Positions 33,479-44,913 of a stretch of DNA of 64,000 nt are shown here, in pieces (the stretch's first letter is position 1; the number at the start of each line of letters is the position of its first letter). The stretch spans positions 51,843 to 115,842 of the forward strand of contig CAZYAZ010000007.1 in the NCBI GenBank assembly GCA_964646205.1, read 5' to 3'. The position numbers and the translations under genes are program-made. Below the pieces are notes generated by a model, which saw only the letters and a list, made by a program, of their open reading frames with translations, was not told the origin of the DNA and did no database searches. The stretch is from UBA8437 sp964646205 (GTDB lineage: Bacteria; Planctomycetota; Planctomycetia; Planctomycetales; Planctomycetaceae).

Positions 33479-34944
33479 TGTCGCGACGAGTGCTGAATGT
33501 TGTGGTCTGGCTCGGGTTGTTCACGGTGGGGCAGGCAGCGCAGTCTCCCAACGTGATCATCTTTCTCGTCGACGACATGGGGTGGACCGACCTGGGCTGT
33601 TACGGCAGCGATCTTTACCAGACGCCGCACATCGACCGGTTGGCCAGGTCCGGCATGCGTTTCACTGACGCATATTCCGCCTGTACTGTCTGCTCTCCGA
33701 CTCGGGCGGCGCTGATGACGGGCCAGTACCCGGCGCGGCTTCATTTGACCGATTGGATCAATGGAATGTGGGAGGGGTTGTCACCTGCTCAACGAAAAAA
33801 ATACCGATTCCGGCCACCCGAATGGATTCAACAATTGGAACACCGCCACACCACGCTGGCCGAGGCACTGGGACAGGCGGGTTACAGGACAGCACACCTC
33901 GGCAAGTGGCACTTGACGCCCCGGTCGAATGACGCCGGTGTAGTTTCCAGGTTCTTCCCCAAACGTCACGGGTTCGAGGTGAATGTTGCGGGAAACCAGT
34001 GGGGGGCTCCGGGCAGTTATTACTGGCCCTATCGCCGTGCCCGGCAGAAGAACAAAACGGTTGCGCGAGTCACCAATTTTCCTCCATCCGAGAGCACTCG
34101 AGGAAAATACCTCACCGATATGCTGGCCGACCAGGCCGTGGGGCTAATCGAGCGATGGAAGGGGGAGCGGTTTTTTTTGCACCTGGCTCATTATGCGGTA
34201 CACACTCCGATCCAGGGACGACCGGAACTGGTCAAGAAGTACCAGGCGAGAATCACGCCTGCTCACCGGCATCGCAATGCCGAGTACGCTGCCATGGTGG
34301 AGAGTGTTGATCGATCGGTCGGGGCAGTGGTCACGGTGCTGGATCGTCTGGGACTCACCGACAATACGGTCATCGTGTTTACATCGGACAACGGCGGATT
34401 GATCCACGCCAGGAACGGGCCGACCGATAATCGGCCGCTGAGGGCAGGGAAGGGGTCGGCTTACGAAGGCGGAGTGCGAGTGCCGACCATCGTGTCGTGG
34501 CCAGGGCGAGTGCCACGCAACACAACGTGTCGTGAGCCGGTGATCACATGTGACCTGTATCCGACCGTGCTGGAAATGACCGGAGTGCCAGGTGATGGCG
34601 AGCACAATTCTCGAGTTGATGGGGTGTCGTTGCTTCCGGTGCTGACACGGGACAGTGCGTCGCTGGGACGCTCGGATCTGTTCTGGCACTATCCCCACTA
34701 CCATCGAGGAGGAGCGACGCCGTATTCGGCGATTCGTTCGGGTCCGTGGCGACTGGTGGAATTCTACGAGGACAGCCGGGTGGAACTGTTTCATCTCGGT
34801 CGGGACCCGGGCGAACGGGACAACCTCGCCAGGACCCACCCTCAAAAAGCTGGTGAGTTGCGAGATCTGTTGCACCAGTGGCGGCGGCGAGTCTCGGCAC
34901 AGCCACCGCGAGCGAATCCGGAGTTTCAGGCTCCTTCGGGATGA
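33478..34944 (+). CDS. Sulfatase (formylglycine-dependent), coupled to two orphan envelope proteins
   Basis: 488 residues from the ATG at 33478, preceded by AAGGAAAA and overlapping the lipoprotein stop; an upstream in-frame ATG at 33400 is rejected. The signal peptide is MSRRVLNVVVWLGLFTVGQAA. The sulfatase core is complete: VIIFLVDDMGWTD, C72-SPTR (formylglycine motif), HLGKWHLTP, FTSDNGGLIHARNG and GGVRVPTIVSWPG. The C-terminal LVEFYEDSRVELFHLGRDPGE block closes the fold. An inverted repeat begins at its stop codon. The substrate is unknown. Translational coupling to two unknown membrane or lipid-anchored proteins is unusual for a sulfatase and suggests a shared site of action at the cell envelope. 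Confidence 0.95.
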   Translation: MSRRVLNVVVWLGLFTVGQAAQSPNVIIFLVDDMGWTDLGCYGSDLYQTPHIDRLARSGMRFTDAYSACTVCSPTRAALMTGQYPARLHLTDWINGMWEGLSPAQRKKYRFRPPEWIQQLEHRHTTLAEALGQAGYRTAHLGKWHLTPRSNDAGVVSRFFPKRHGFEVNVAGNQWGAPGSYYWPYRRARQKNKTVARVTNFPPSESTRGKYLTDMLADQAVGLIERWKGERFFLHLAHYAVHTPIQGRPELVKKYQARITPAHRHRNAEYAAMVESVDRSVGAVVTVLDRLGLTDNTVIVFTSDNGGLIHARNGPTDNRPLRAGKGSAYEGGVRVPTIVSWPGRVPRNTTCREPVITCDLYPTVLEMTGVPGDGEHNSRVDGVSLLPVLTRDSASLGRSDLFWHYPHYHRGGATPYSAIRSGPWRLVEFYEDSRVELFHLGRDPGERDNLARTHPQKAGELRDLLHQWRRRVSAQPPRANPEFQAPSG

Positions 34945-34961
34945 GACCTTGTCTGGTCTCA
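34942..34961 (+). terminator. Hairpin at the sulfatase stop codon (possible 3'-end element)
   Basis: Perfect inverted repeat TGAGACC / GGTCTCA with a six-base loop (TTGTCT), starting with the TGA stop of the sulfatase. No T-run follows, so it is not a canonical intrinsic terminator. It could stabilise the 3' end of the three-gene message or be chance. The repeat is directly visible; the function is inferred. Confidence 0.3.
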
Positions 34962-35046
34962 ATCGCTGCCATAAACTTCCGCGCGGCCAACCGGATTGCC
35001 TGCAGCGAAGGATTCCCGTGTTGGTGTTGTTCTCAAGGAGCTTCTC

Positions 35047-35847
35047 ATGATGCGTTCAGCCAATCCAACTCTGAAAGCGTCCACATTCGAGCAGTATCGT
35101 GGTGCTGAACACTCGACCACGATGACGGTCGCCGGAACTGTCAACAAGACATTCATCATGCTGCTGTTCCTTGCAGCATCGGCCTCGTTCGCCTGGAACC
35201 TGACTGACGACTGGCGAGTAGCGGCGATGGCTGAAGTCCAGGAGGGTGCCGCGGTTTCATCCACTGGCGGCAACGTGGTCCACCCGGGCGTTTTGATGGT
35301 GGGAGGACTTATTGGGGGACTGATCTTTGCGATGGTGACGATCTTCAAGCCAAGCTGGTCTGCCGTCACCGCACCGTTGTACGCTGTTTTCGAAGGGGCC
35401 TTTCTTGGGGCGCTCTCGGCCCTGGTCGAGTTGCAGTTTCCGGGGATTCCCTTTCAGGCCACCTGCCTGACATTTTGCACGCTGGGAGGTTTGTTGGCCG
35501 CGTACAAGTCGGGACTGATCAAGGCGACGGAAAACTTCAAGCTGGGTTTGTTTGCAGCGATGTCCGGCCTGATGTTGATCTACCTGGTCACATTCATCGT
35601 GGCGTTGTGCGGCGGGGGGATGCCGTACATTCACGATTCGGGGCCGATTGGCATCGGCTTCAGCTTGGTCGTGGTTGTCATTGCCGCTTTGAACCTCGTA
35701 CTCGATTTCGATTTTATTGAGCAGGGGGCCGATTACGGTGCGCCGAAGTACATGGAGTGGTACGGCGCATTCGGGCTGATGGTGACACTGATCTGGCTCT
35801 ACATCGAGTTTTTGCGGCTGTTGATGAAACTCAATAGTCGCGATTGA
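35047..35847 (+). CDS. Bax inhibitor-1/YccA family membrane protein
   Basis: 266 residues from the ATG at 35047, chosen because AAGGAG lies six bases upstream (35035-35040); an open frame from 34996 is not supported. About seven transmembrane helices are visible after a hydrophilic N-terminus, ending with the family signature DFDFIEQGADYGAPKYMEW followed by a final helix (YGAFGLMVTLIWLYIEFL). Bacterial YccA-like proteins are inner-membrane proteins; E. coli YccA modulates FtsH proteolysis and BsYetJ is a pH-sensitive calcium leak channel. Which role applies here cannot be decided. The gene follows the sulfatase by 102 bp with its own strong ribosome-binding site and is probably independent. 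Confidence 0.94.
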   Translation: MMRSANPTLKASTFEQYRGAEHSTTMTVAGTVNKTFIMLLFLAASASFAWNLTDDWRVAAMAEVQEGAAVSSTGGNVVHPGVLMVGGLIGGLIFAMVTIFKPSWSAVTAPLYAVFEGAFLGALSALVELQFPGIPFQATCLTFCTLGGLLAAYKSGLIKATENFKLGLFAAMSGLMLIYLVTFIVALCGGGMPYIHDSGPIGIGFSLVVVVIAALNLVLDFDFIEQGADYGAPKYMEWYGAFGLMVTLIWLYIEFLRLLMKLNSRD

Positions 35848-35887
35848 GTCGACTCGTGAATCATGTGGTTTGTTGTCACTGGCAGCA

Positions 35888-37222
35888 TCACCTGTCTGTG
35901 ATCACCTCTATGGTTGGCAGTGCCAGGTAGACGATCGGCATTTCACCGTCCTCGGTGGTGAAAAGCGGGATGTGGTAGATGCCGCATTCGATCCGACCGC
36001 CTCCTGTCGGGTCAACTTGTTGCCATTGCTTGTCGTCGGTGTAATATTCGGCCCAGACGTGGCCGCAGGATCCGTAGAGCCAGCCGGCGACCTGCCGCGC
36101 GGGGACACCCGCGGCCCGGCAGAGGGTGACGAAGCAGTCGGAGAAATCCCAGCAGTGTCCGAATTTCTGGTGGATGACTTTCAGAGTGCCCCAGCGTGAC
36201 CCCGTTCGTCCCGAATAACGAATATTCTTGCCAGGAGTCAGCCAGGTGAGGATCGCTTTGGCCTTGCCCACGTTCGTCGAACTGCCGCGAGTGATCCGGT
36301 GGGCCAGTGACCTGATGTCCACCGATTGGGAAGGCCACGCCGTGGTCGGACTTGTCAAATCGGGGGCGGGTGTCACATCAGATTGGCTCAACCCTGTGTC
36401 GTCAACTGTGACTTCGGCCGTGGTCGTGACAAACGGCACGCCAAGCCGGACGGAGGTGCTGGGGAATGTCACGACCACACAGGCGGCATCGGTGGTCCGA
36501 TTGTCGTCGGTGGGTTCGAAGTGATAGTTGGACAACGTGGGAGCGAGTGTCGGCGAACGCAGTGCCAGGGATTTCGAAAACGTGAAACGCGTTGCCAATT
36601 GTCGGATCTCTTTTGATGTGGATTTTTTCGGTTCGCTACTGGCGGCCAGGAACTGATTGAACAGCGTGTTGCAGACCATGTAGTCGGCGGTTTCGACAGT
36701 GGCCAACTGGGCAATGACCCGGTACCGGAGTCGTGTTGGCTTGGGCAGGTATCCCAGTTCGTAGGACGTTTTGATCGCCAGGGATTCATCGACGTGCTGT
36801 CCGACATATTCGACGATTGTCAGCCCGTCTCTCAGGCAAAAGGGTTCAGGTTTTGTCTCCAGTAACGACTCGTGAATCGCCGCAGCGGCCGCGTCGTCGT
36901 CGGCGCGAATGATGTTGACCTGGATCGGAGACCCATGAATTGTCAGGTCAGAATGTGTCAGGTCTTTGATCGATCCGTTCAGCTTGTTGCCGATGGCATC
37001 ACGCTCGGCTTGGGTGGCGCGGTGCGAGTTCTGGAGAATCACACCCGCTGGCAGGCTGGGAAACGGGGGTCGTGACGAATCGGTCGCGGCAAGATTCTGT
37101 ACTGGCCGCGATGATGGGGCGTTCTCCCGACAGGAGATGCCCAGGCTGACCAGCGCCAGAAATACAAGACCTGAACACCAACACGGGCTGAACCGGCGGG
37201 CTGGAAAGACACTGAAACCCAT
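35888..37222 (-). CDS. Lipoprotein with transglutaminase-like (cysteine protease-fold) domain
   Basis: 444 residues from the ATG at 37222. The N-terminus is a lipoprotein signal with a lipobox at LGISC (Cys31); the open frame continues upstream to 37288 without this logic. The C-terminal part is a transglutaminase-like domain with a full triad: Cys357 (FGHCWDFSDC), His388 (GHVWAEYY) and Asp404 (QVDPTGG), plus LCRAAGVPARQVAGW. The N-terminal 300 residues are mostly unassigned and include a beta-rich region before the core. Bacterial members act as peptidases, deamidases or cross-linkers in the envelope; which applies here is unknown. Divergent from the FG-GAP gene by only 50 bp, so they share a promoter region. 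Confidence 0.88.
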   Translation of the reverse strand: MGFSVFPARRFSPCWCSGLVFLALVSLGISCRENAPSSRPVQNLAATDSSRPPFPSLPAGVILQNSHRATQAERDAIGNKLNGSIKDLTHSDLTIHGSPIQVNIIRADDDAAAAAIHESLLETKPEPFCLRDGLTIVEYVGQHVDESLAIKTSYELGYLPKPTRLRYRVIAQLATVETADYMVCNTLFNQFLAASSEPKKSTSKEIRQLATRFTFSKSLALRSPTLAPTLSNYHFEPTDDNRTTDAACVVVTFPSTSVRLGVPFVTTTAEVTVDDTGLSQSDVTPAPDLTSPTTAWPSQSVDIRSLAHRITRGSSTNVGKAKAILTWLTPGKNIRYSGRTGSRWGTLKVIHQKFGHCWDFSDCFVTLCRAAGVPARQVAGWLYGSCGHVWAEYYTDDKQWQQVDPTGGGRIECGIYHIPLFTTEDGEMPIVYLALPTIEVITDR

Positions 37223-37272
37223 GGTGGGTATTCTAATCGTTGAAGATCGTGTGGCGAACAGGAGCAGAGCAG

Positions 37273-38559
37273 ATGTACAGCACAACAAGAGTCGATGCTC
37301 GGAGCTTGCGTGTGGTTGGGTTTGGTGTGTTGTTGAGTGCCGCGGTCTGTGCCGTTGGCCTGTCCGGTGCTGAAAAGCCGACCGGGTTCACCGAGCATCT
37401 TCTGGTCGGCAAGTTGGGTTATGTGTTCGGAGTGGCAGCTGCCGACCTCGATGGGGACGGTGATGTGGATCTCACGAGCCCCGATATCAAGGACAAGGCG
37501 GTTTCGACCCTGTACCTGTTCCGCAACGACGGGCACGGAAAGTTCAAACGTGAGGTGCTCTTTGCCGGGGAACCTGGCTGGTTCGAGCGGCACACGATTG
37601 CTGATGTTGACGGCAACGGCACTCCGGACGTGGCGATTGTGAACAACCAGAAAGGCAATCTGATCTGGCTGTCCAATCCGGGCGGCGACGGGACGAAACC
37701 CTGGAAGCGTCATGTGATCACCAACAACTGTCCCCGAGCCTATGACGTGGTTTTGGTTGATCTGGATGGTGATGGAGATCTGGATGCGGCGGCCACCACG
37801 TACCGTGCACATGTCGTTACGTGGTACGAACATCCCGGTAATGCAGCATTGGATCGGGAATGGACCCGGCGGATCATCGATGCCGACATGCACGAATCGC
37901 GAACTCTCGCTGTTGGAGATTTTGATCGAGATGGCCGGCCGGACCTGTTGGCCACCGCCGTGGGGCAGATGCCCTCCGGCCAGCCCGATTCGACCAAGCA
38001 CAAATCACGGGTGGCCTGGTACCGGAATTCAGGGAAACCGACTTCGCAGACGTGGCAACGCCACATTATCGAAGATCGTTTGCCGGCGGCGATCCATGGA
38101 CATCCGGTCGACCTGGACGCCGATGGAGACCTGGATGTTGTGATGGCACACGGGATGCGTGTCGAGGCGGATCCGAAGATCTCGCGGCACCAGGTGGTCT
38201 GGTACGAGAACACATCGAAGGAAAAGGGGATTCCGGGATGGCGGCGGCATCATGTCGGGAGGCTCCCCTTCGCATTCGAGGCCATTGCCGGTGATATCGA
38301 TGCCGATGGGGATCTCGACATTGCTGCCACGGCCTGGTCAAAGGGCGACCGCGTGGTGTGGTTCGAAAACAGTGGCGGAAACAAGTGGGTGCAACACGTG
38401 GTTCGCACTGACTTTCGTGCTGCCAACCAGGTCATCCTGGTCGACCTGGACGGGGACAAGCGATTGGACCTTGTGGCCGGAGCAGATGACGGGTCGCGAC
38501 GCGTGCAGGGGTCGCTGGAACTGCGTTGGTGGCGAAATGGGTTGGCCAAAAAGAAGTGA
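37273..38559 (+). CDS. FG-GAP/VCBS repeat beta-propeller protein, exported
   Basis: 428 residues from the ATG at 37273, which is preceded by AGGAG; the open frame reaches 37240 upstream. The signal peptide is at residues 11-33 (VVGFGVLLSAAVCAVGLSGA). Seven calcium-loop motifs can be counted: DLDGDGDVDL, DVDGNGTPDV, DLDGDGDLDA, DFDRDGRPDL, DLDADGDLDV, DIDADGDLDI and DLDGDKRLDL, spaced at regular intervals as in a seven-bladed propeller. VVWYEN/VVWFENSGG strands between them are typical. There is no catalytic domain. It resembles the product at 28460-29686 in design, but the loops and spacing differ enough that the two are not a recent duplication. Role unknown. Confidence 0.92.
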   Translation: MYSTTRVDARSLRVVGFGVLLSAAVCAVGLSGAEKPTGFTEHLLVGKLGYVFGVAAADLDGDGDVDLTSPDIKDKAVSTLYLFRNDGHGKFKREVLFAGEPGWFERHTIADVDGNGTPDVAIVNNQKGNLIWLSNPGGDGTKPWKRHVITNNCPRAYDVVLVDLDGDGDLDAAATTYRAHVVTWYEHPGNAALDREWTRRIIDADMHESRTLAVGDFDRDGRPDLLATAVGQMPSGQPDSTKHKSRVAWYRNSGKPTSQTWQRHIIEDRLPAAIHGHPVDLDADGDLDVVMAHGMRVEADPKISRHQVVWYENTSKEKGIPGWRRHHVGRLPFAFEAIAGDIDADGDLDIAATAWSKGDRVVWFENSGGNKWVQHVVRTDFRAANQVILVDLDGDKRLDLVAGADDGSRRVQGSLELRWWRNGLAKKK

Positions 38560-38643
38560 GCTCCGTGGTGCGTTGCGTTGTTGCACGGGGAGTTCTACCG
38601 TGTGAGATCCGGTTCTGAGAGTGCTTGGAGTGTGAGGAACACG

Positions 38644-40887
<2,244 letters not shown>

Positions 40888-40947
40888 CCCCGATCTGTCG
40901 AGTTGGTCTTCCAGCTTCGCCAGTTCGCCTGCTGCTGAGTCTCGGTG

Positions 40948-42249
40948 TCAGAGTTGAAAACACATCAACACGCCGTTCCAGTCCTTGCAGAACAAGCGTC
41001 GATTGGACAGCACGACGTGAGGCCAGGCGTCACTTTTCATCAGCCGTGGTTTCCTCGCCAGTTCCTTGTAGGCCCCGGGTGATTTGCCCGAGGATTCGAC
41101 CAGGACCAGGTCACCACGGTTGGCCCAGATCACCAGGCGATGGTCGGAGGTGACAACGCAAGAGGCGGTGAGACCAAACCCCGGGGCCCGCCAGATCAGT
41201 TTGCCTGTCTGGTAGTCCAGGCAGGACAGGCCCTGCCGAATCAGGTACAGGCGGCCCTGGTGCAAAACCGGCGAGCAGGCATCGGCCGCATACGGAGCCT
41301 TCCACGCCTGGCGGATGCCTTGACGTGAGACCTCCAGCCGGACGACCGAATACTGGTTGTAGGCAGAGGTGATGATCACGGATTGTCCGTCAACGATCGG
41401 AGTGGCGATGTTGTTGGCAAAATCGGTGACCCAGGGGAATGTCGCCAGTGTCTCGCCCTCGTGGCCCTTGTCGAGTCGAGCCACGAGCAGATTGCGGATG
41501 GTCAGCACGGCAACGCAGGGGATGCCGTCCACTGTCATCGGGACCAGCCCTCCCGAATGGCCGGCCGGTTGTTTGCTTTCGGACGTCCAGGTTCGTTTTC
41601 CGGTCCTTGTGGAGAAGGCCATCAGGTTTCCCTCGTCGTCACCAACTTCAACGATGACCCAGTCGCCATAGACCAGCGGTGCTGTGGTGTAGCCGTAGTC
41701 CCGGAGTCGTCGTCGTCCCACCAGCGGACGTTGGGCGACGTCGTAGGCCTGGTAGAAGTTGATTCCCCAGACGCGGCGACCCGATTGTCTTGTGTTCCAG
41801 CAATTCAGGTCACCATCGGTACTCAGTGTGAACAGACAACCTGTTCGCTTGTCATACGATGGACAGGACGAGGGACCTGAATACAGGCCCTTGTCACCTT
41901 CGCTCTTGCGGCCATACAGCGGGCAGGGGTAGGACTGCGTCCACAGTCGTTTTCCAGTTGCTGCCTCGATGCAATAGACCCATTCGCGGTTGTCTTTCCA
42001 TCCCATCGTGTACAGGCGGCCGTCGGCGACGATCGGTGCACTTCCGCTGAGCCCGAGAGTGTCGGTCCACAACGGTTTGCCGGGAGGCCATGCTCCGCGG
42101 TCGAAACCCGAGTCTTCGTGTACAACTCCGCTGCGAGCCGGTCCTCTCCAGTGGGGCCAGTCGTCGCCGCGAGAACTGGCCGTGCCCCAGATGGCCACGA
42201 CCAGAATGACGATGATGCCAACGGCGGGGCTGCGGAGTGATTGGGGCAT
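40948..42249 (-). CDS. PQQ-like (BamB-type) beta-propeller protein, exported
   Basis: 433 residues with a signal peptide (residues 8-27). It opens with DDWPHWRGPARSG, the usual start of planctomycete PQQ-like propellers. Successive blades are marked by LYTMGWKDN, VYCIEAATGKRLW, LFTLSTDGDLNCWN, LMAFSTRTGKRTWTSE, LSCLDYQTGKLIWRA and LVLVESSGKSPG. Such repeats occur in quinoprotein dehydrogenases and in BamB, but catalytic PQQ ligands cannot be assigned here, so it may simply be a binding protein. It converges with icd (60 bp between stops) and diverges from the M81 peptidase gene. A candidate extended -10 promoter lies 41 bp upstream. Confidence 0.88.
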   Translation of the reverse strand: MPQSLRSPAVGIIVILVVAIWGTASSRGDDWPHWRGPARSGVVHEDSGFDRGAWPPGKPLWTDTLGLSGSAPIVADGRLYTMGWKDNREWVYCIEAATGKRLWTQSYPCPLYGRKSEGDKGLYSGPSSCPSYDKRTGCLFTLSTDGDLNCWNTRQSGRRVWGINFYQAYDVAQRPLVGRRRLRDYGYTTAPLVYGDWVIVEVGDDEGNLMAFSTRTGKRTWTSESKQPAGHSGGLVPMTVDGIPCVAVLTIRNLLVARLDKGHEGETLATFPWVTDFANNIATPIVDGQSVIITSAYNQYSVVRLEVSRQGIRQAWKAPYAADACSPVLHQGRLYLIRQGLSCLDYQTGKLIWRAPGFGLTASCVVTSDHRLVIWANRGDLVLVESSGKSPGAYKELARKPRLMKSDAWPHVVLSNRRLFCKDWNGVLMCFQL

Positions 42250-42289
42250 TGGGGAAATGGCCGGATGGCTTGAAAAATGGTCGGAGTGG

Positions 42290-42298
42290 ATTGTATCA
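42290..42298 (-). promoter_or_regulatory. Candidate extended -10 promoter of the PQQ-like gene
   Basis: On the minus strand this reads TGATACAAT, i.e. TGn followed by TACAAT (5 of 6 to the consensus -10). It would start transcription about 34 bases before the ATG at 42249. A TTGACA hexamer on the same strand at 42327-42332 is too far upstream (31 bases from the -10 hexamer) to be its normal -35. Visible match; function inferred. Confidence 0.35.
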
Positions 42299-42359
42299 GG
42301 AAACAGTAGAACCCGATGAGAGTGTCAACAGGGGCGATTGGAACCGGAGCCAGATCACG

Positions 42360-43856
42360 ATGAGAATCGCAATCGGCGGCATTTTGCATGAGACAAGCAC
42401 GTTTGTTCAGACTACGACGACGTTGTCCGATTTTCAGCATGCGACGGGCATTGCCCGGGGCACCGAAATGGTCGAACGGTTCCGGGGCACCAATGTCTGC
42501 TCGGGAGGATTTATCGATCGGCTCGAACAGGAGGATGACGTCGAGATCGTCCCCTTGCTGCGTGCGAGCGCCTTTCCGGGAGGCTTGATTGACGCCGCGG
42601 ATTACGCAGCGATCAAGACCGATCTCCTGGATCGATTGGCCGAGGCAGAACGGGTCGGTGGGCCGGTCGATGGGGTGCTACTGGACCTTCATGGTGCGAT
42701 GGTGGTTGATGGCATCGACGACGCAGATGGTGATATGACGGCGGCGGTTCGTGAGGCGATCGGTCCGGATCGACCGATCGTTGTGACCTATGACCTGCAC
42801 GGCAACCACACGTCGTTGCGGGTCAAGTCGGCAACGGCGGTCGTAGGATTCGATACGTTTCCCCACGTCGATATGTCTGAACGTGGACGTGAAGCCGTGG
42901 AAATCCTATTGGCAACTGTTCGTGGCGAGATCTCGCCGGTTGGGGCGATCCGTCAACTGCCTTTGTTCTGGGCGACCCGCAAACAGGTGACCGCTCAGCC
43001 TCCCATGGACGACGTGATTCGCCGGGTGCATGAAATCGAGCAGCGGCCAGGGATCGTGTGTGTGACGATCGCAACCGGTTTTGCATGGTCCGACGTGCCC
43101 GACGTAGGGGCGTCGGTGATTGTTGTTGCCGACAGCGATGAAGAACTGGCCCAGGCCACCGCCGACGAGTTTGGCAGTTGGGTGTGGGAAAATCGGCAAA
43201 CCTGGTTTTCGGCCCCTGTCTCCGTCCGAGATGGACTCGACGCGGGACATGGCATCGGTGAATTTCCAATCATGCTGGCCGACCATTGCGACAACACCGG
43301 TGGCGGTTCCCCGGGGGATTCAACGGAGGTTCTGCGGACATTCCTGGAACTGGGGCTCGAGGACGCTCTGATCTTGTACATGGTCGATCCCGAAGCCGCC
43401 CGGTTGGCACACGAGGCAGAGGCCGGGCAGACGATCAACGTATCGCTGGGGGGCAAGTCGGATCCGGTCCAGGGGGCACCGGTCGACTGTGCCGCCGAGG
43501 TGCTTGCGGTTACGACCGGTGAGTTTTCCTACGACGGGCCGATGTTTGCCGGCCTGACCGGAACGATGGGTCTGTCGGCGTGGCTGAGGGTCGAGGGGGT
43601 GAATGTCGTCGTGGTGACAGCTCGTGAACAGCCCTTTGACATGGCATTCAGTCGTACGCTGGGAATCGATTGCTCGGAGATGAAGTACATCTGCTTGAAG
43701 TCAGCGGCACATTTTCGGGCGGCCTTTGAATCGTTGGGAGGGTCGATTCACAACATCGACGCTGCCGGAATTCATACCCACCGCTTCGAGAAACTTGTCT
43801 TCCAGAAACGGGTTCGTGACATGTTTCCGGTTGAGATTGCGCCTGCCACGTCTTGA
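42360..43856 (+). CDS. M81 family metallopeptidase (MlrC-like)
   Basis: 498 residues from the ATG at 42360; an open frame from 42237 overlaps the divergent gene and is rejected. The family (formerly DUF1485) includes MlrC of the microcystin-degradation pathway, which cleaves linear peptide products with a metal ion. Conserved elements are GGILHETSTF (His10), VLLDLHGAMV (Asp109, His111), VTYDLHGNHT (Asp145, His147) and the glycine-rich DNTGGGSPGDSTEVLR that opens the MlrC C-terminal domain. There is no signal peptide, so it is cytoplasmic. Most members occur outside microcystin degraders and have unknown substrates. Convergent with a class IV aminotransferase, 26 bp between stops. Confidence 0.92.
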   Translation: MRIAIGGILHETSTFVQTTTTLSDFQHATGIARGTEMVERFRGTNVCSGGFIDRLEQEDDVEIVPLLRASAFPGGLIDAADYAAIKTDLLDRLAEAERVGGPVDGVLLDLHGAMVVDGIDDADGDMTAAVREAIGPDRPIVVTYDLHGNHTSLRVKSATAVVGFDTFPHVDMSERGREAVEILLATVRGEISPVGAIRQLPLFWATRKQVTAQPPMDDVIRRVHEIEQRPGIVCVTIATGFAWSDVPDVGASVIVVADSDEELAQATADEFGSWVWENRQTWFSAPVSVRDGLDAGHGIGEFPIMLADHCDNTGGGSPGDSTEVLRTFLELGLEDALILYMVDPEAARLAHEAEAGQTINVSLGGKSDPVQGAPVDCAAEVLAVTTGEFSYDGPMFAGLTGTMGLSAWLRVEGVNVVVVTAREQPFDMAFSRTLGIDCSEMKYICLKSAAHFRAAFESLGGSIHNIDAAGIHTHRFEKLVFQKRVRDMFPVEIAPATS

Positions 43857-43882
43857 AACGTCCGATGTGCGGGATTTGTGAA

Positions 43883-44806
43883 TCAGGCCAGTTGTTGTGG
43901 CTGGGTCACTTCGTGATAGATGTCCTTGCCAACGACCTCGCTCCAACGATCGATGATCTTGCGCCACATGGGGCCGGGTTGGCCGTCTCCGATGGGTAGG
44001 CCGTTGAAACTGGTGACGGGCCCCAGGCAATACGGGGTGGTCGGCATCCATGCTTCTTCGGCGTTGACAACGTCGTAGGTCTGGATGTCCTCCTCGACCA
44101 GTGGGATGTCCATGTCCTGGAGGATTTCCCCGAGCACCGTCAGGCTGATGCCCCACAGGATGTTGTCTCGACGAGGCGAAATGACCTGGCCGTCGCGATA
44201 GATCACGAAATTCGATCCACCGGTCTCGGTGATGTTGCCGTTGATGTCGAGGTACAGCGGAGTGGCGGATGCATCGAGTTGCTTGACCTCCTGTTCACCA
44301 ATCCACATGTGCAGGCGGTTGCGGTTTTTGATCTTTGACGAAAGACACTGCGGGGGCCAGTGTCGTGGAGCTGGTGTGACACAGTGCACGCCTTCCTGGA
44401 ACACCTTGCTGAACATCGAGAACCGGATTGGGAAAGTGTGCTGGACGTACGAGGGAGTGAGTGTCTCGGGCATTCCCGCGGCACCGGCGTAGACCGTGTT
44501 TTCACCGGCGGTCATGTAGAAGACCAGGCCGAGTTCGTCACCCGGGGCCAGTTGGCTGTTTTCGGAAATCAACTTTTCAGAAATCGCCCGACTCTCGTCG
44601 AGGCTCACCGGCGGGACGATCCTGGCATAACGGCAACTGCGATAGAAACGTTGCAGGTGGTCTTCGAGACGGTATGGAACCTGGTGAAACGTTCGAAAGA
44701 AGTCGGTTACGGCCGCTCCGATCACAATTCCCAGGTCATAAATTGGTAAGACACACTGTGAGGCAGGGACAAACTCTCCCTTGAGATATGCAATTGGTTC
44801 GGACAT
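43883..44806 (-). CDS. PLP-dependent class IV aminotransferase
   Basis: 307 residues, the usual length for branched-chain or D-amino-acid aminotransferases and aminodeoxychorismate lyases. The fold-type IV features are PIYDLGIVIGAAVTDFFRTF near the N-terminus, LSSKIKNRNRLHM with the PLP-binding Lys probably at residue 160, ITETGGSNFVIY (Glu194) and GISLTVLGEI. The phosphate-binding region near ETGGSNF fits branched-chain-like enzymes, but the N-terminal loops differ from canonical IlvE, so the amino donor cannot be assigned. Cytoplasmic. Convergent with the M81 peptidase; a shared amino-acid or peptide breakdown role is possible but not shown by the sequence. Confidence 0.9.
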   Translation of the reverse strand: MSEPIAYLKGEFVPASQCVLPIYDLGIVIGAAVTDFFRTFHQVPYRLEDHLQRFYRSCRYARIVPPVSLDESRAISEKLISENSQLAPGDELGLVFYMTAGENTVYAGAAGMPETLTPSYVQHTFPIRFSMFSKVFQEGVHCVTPAPRHWPPQCLSSKIKNRNRLHMWIGEQEVKQLDASATPLYLDINGNITETGGSNFVIYRDGQVISPRRDNILWGISLTVLGEILQDMDIPLVEEDIQTYDVVNAEEAWMPTTPYCLGPVTSFNGLPIGDGQPGPMWRKIIDRWSEVVGKDIYHEVTQPQQLA

Positions 44807-44913
44807 GACGCACGACCTTGTGTGATTGGTGATGGAAGGGCCATCGTACGATCTGTAGAGGGTATTTGTGTACCATCGGGGACCGTATCCCGTGTCAAAG
44901 AAGATGGATTCGC

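Noticed and set aside
38561..38591. Imperfect hairpin (CTCCGTG...GCACGGGGAG) between the FG-GAP gene and icd
   Set aside because: The stem needs bulges and no T-run follows, so I do not call a terminator.
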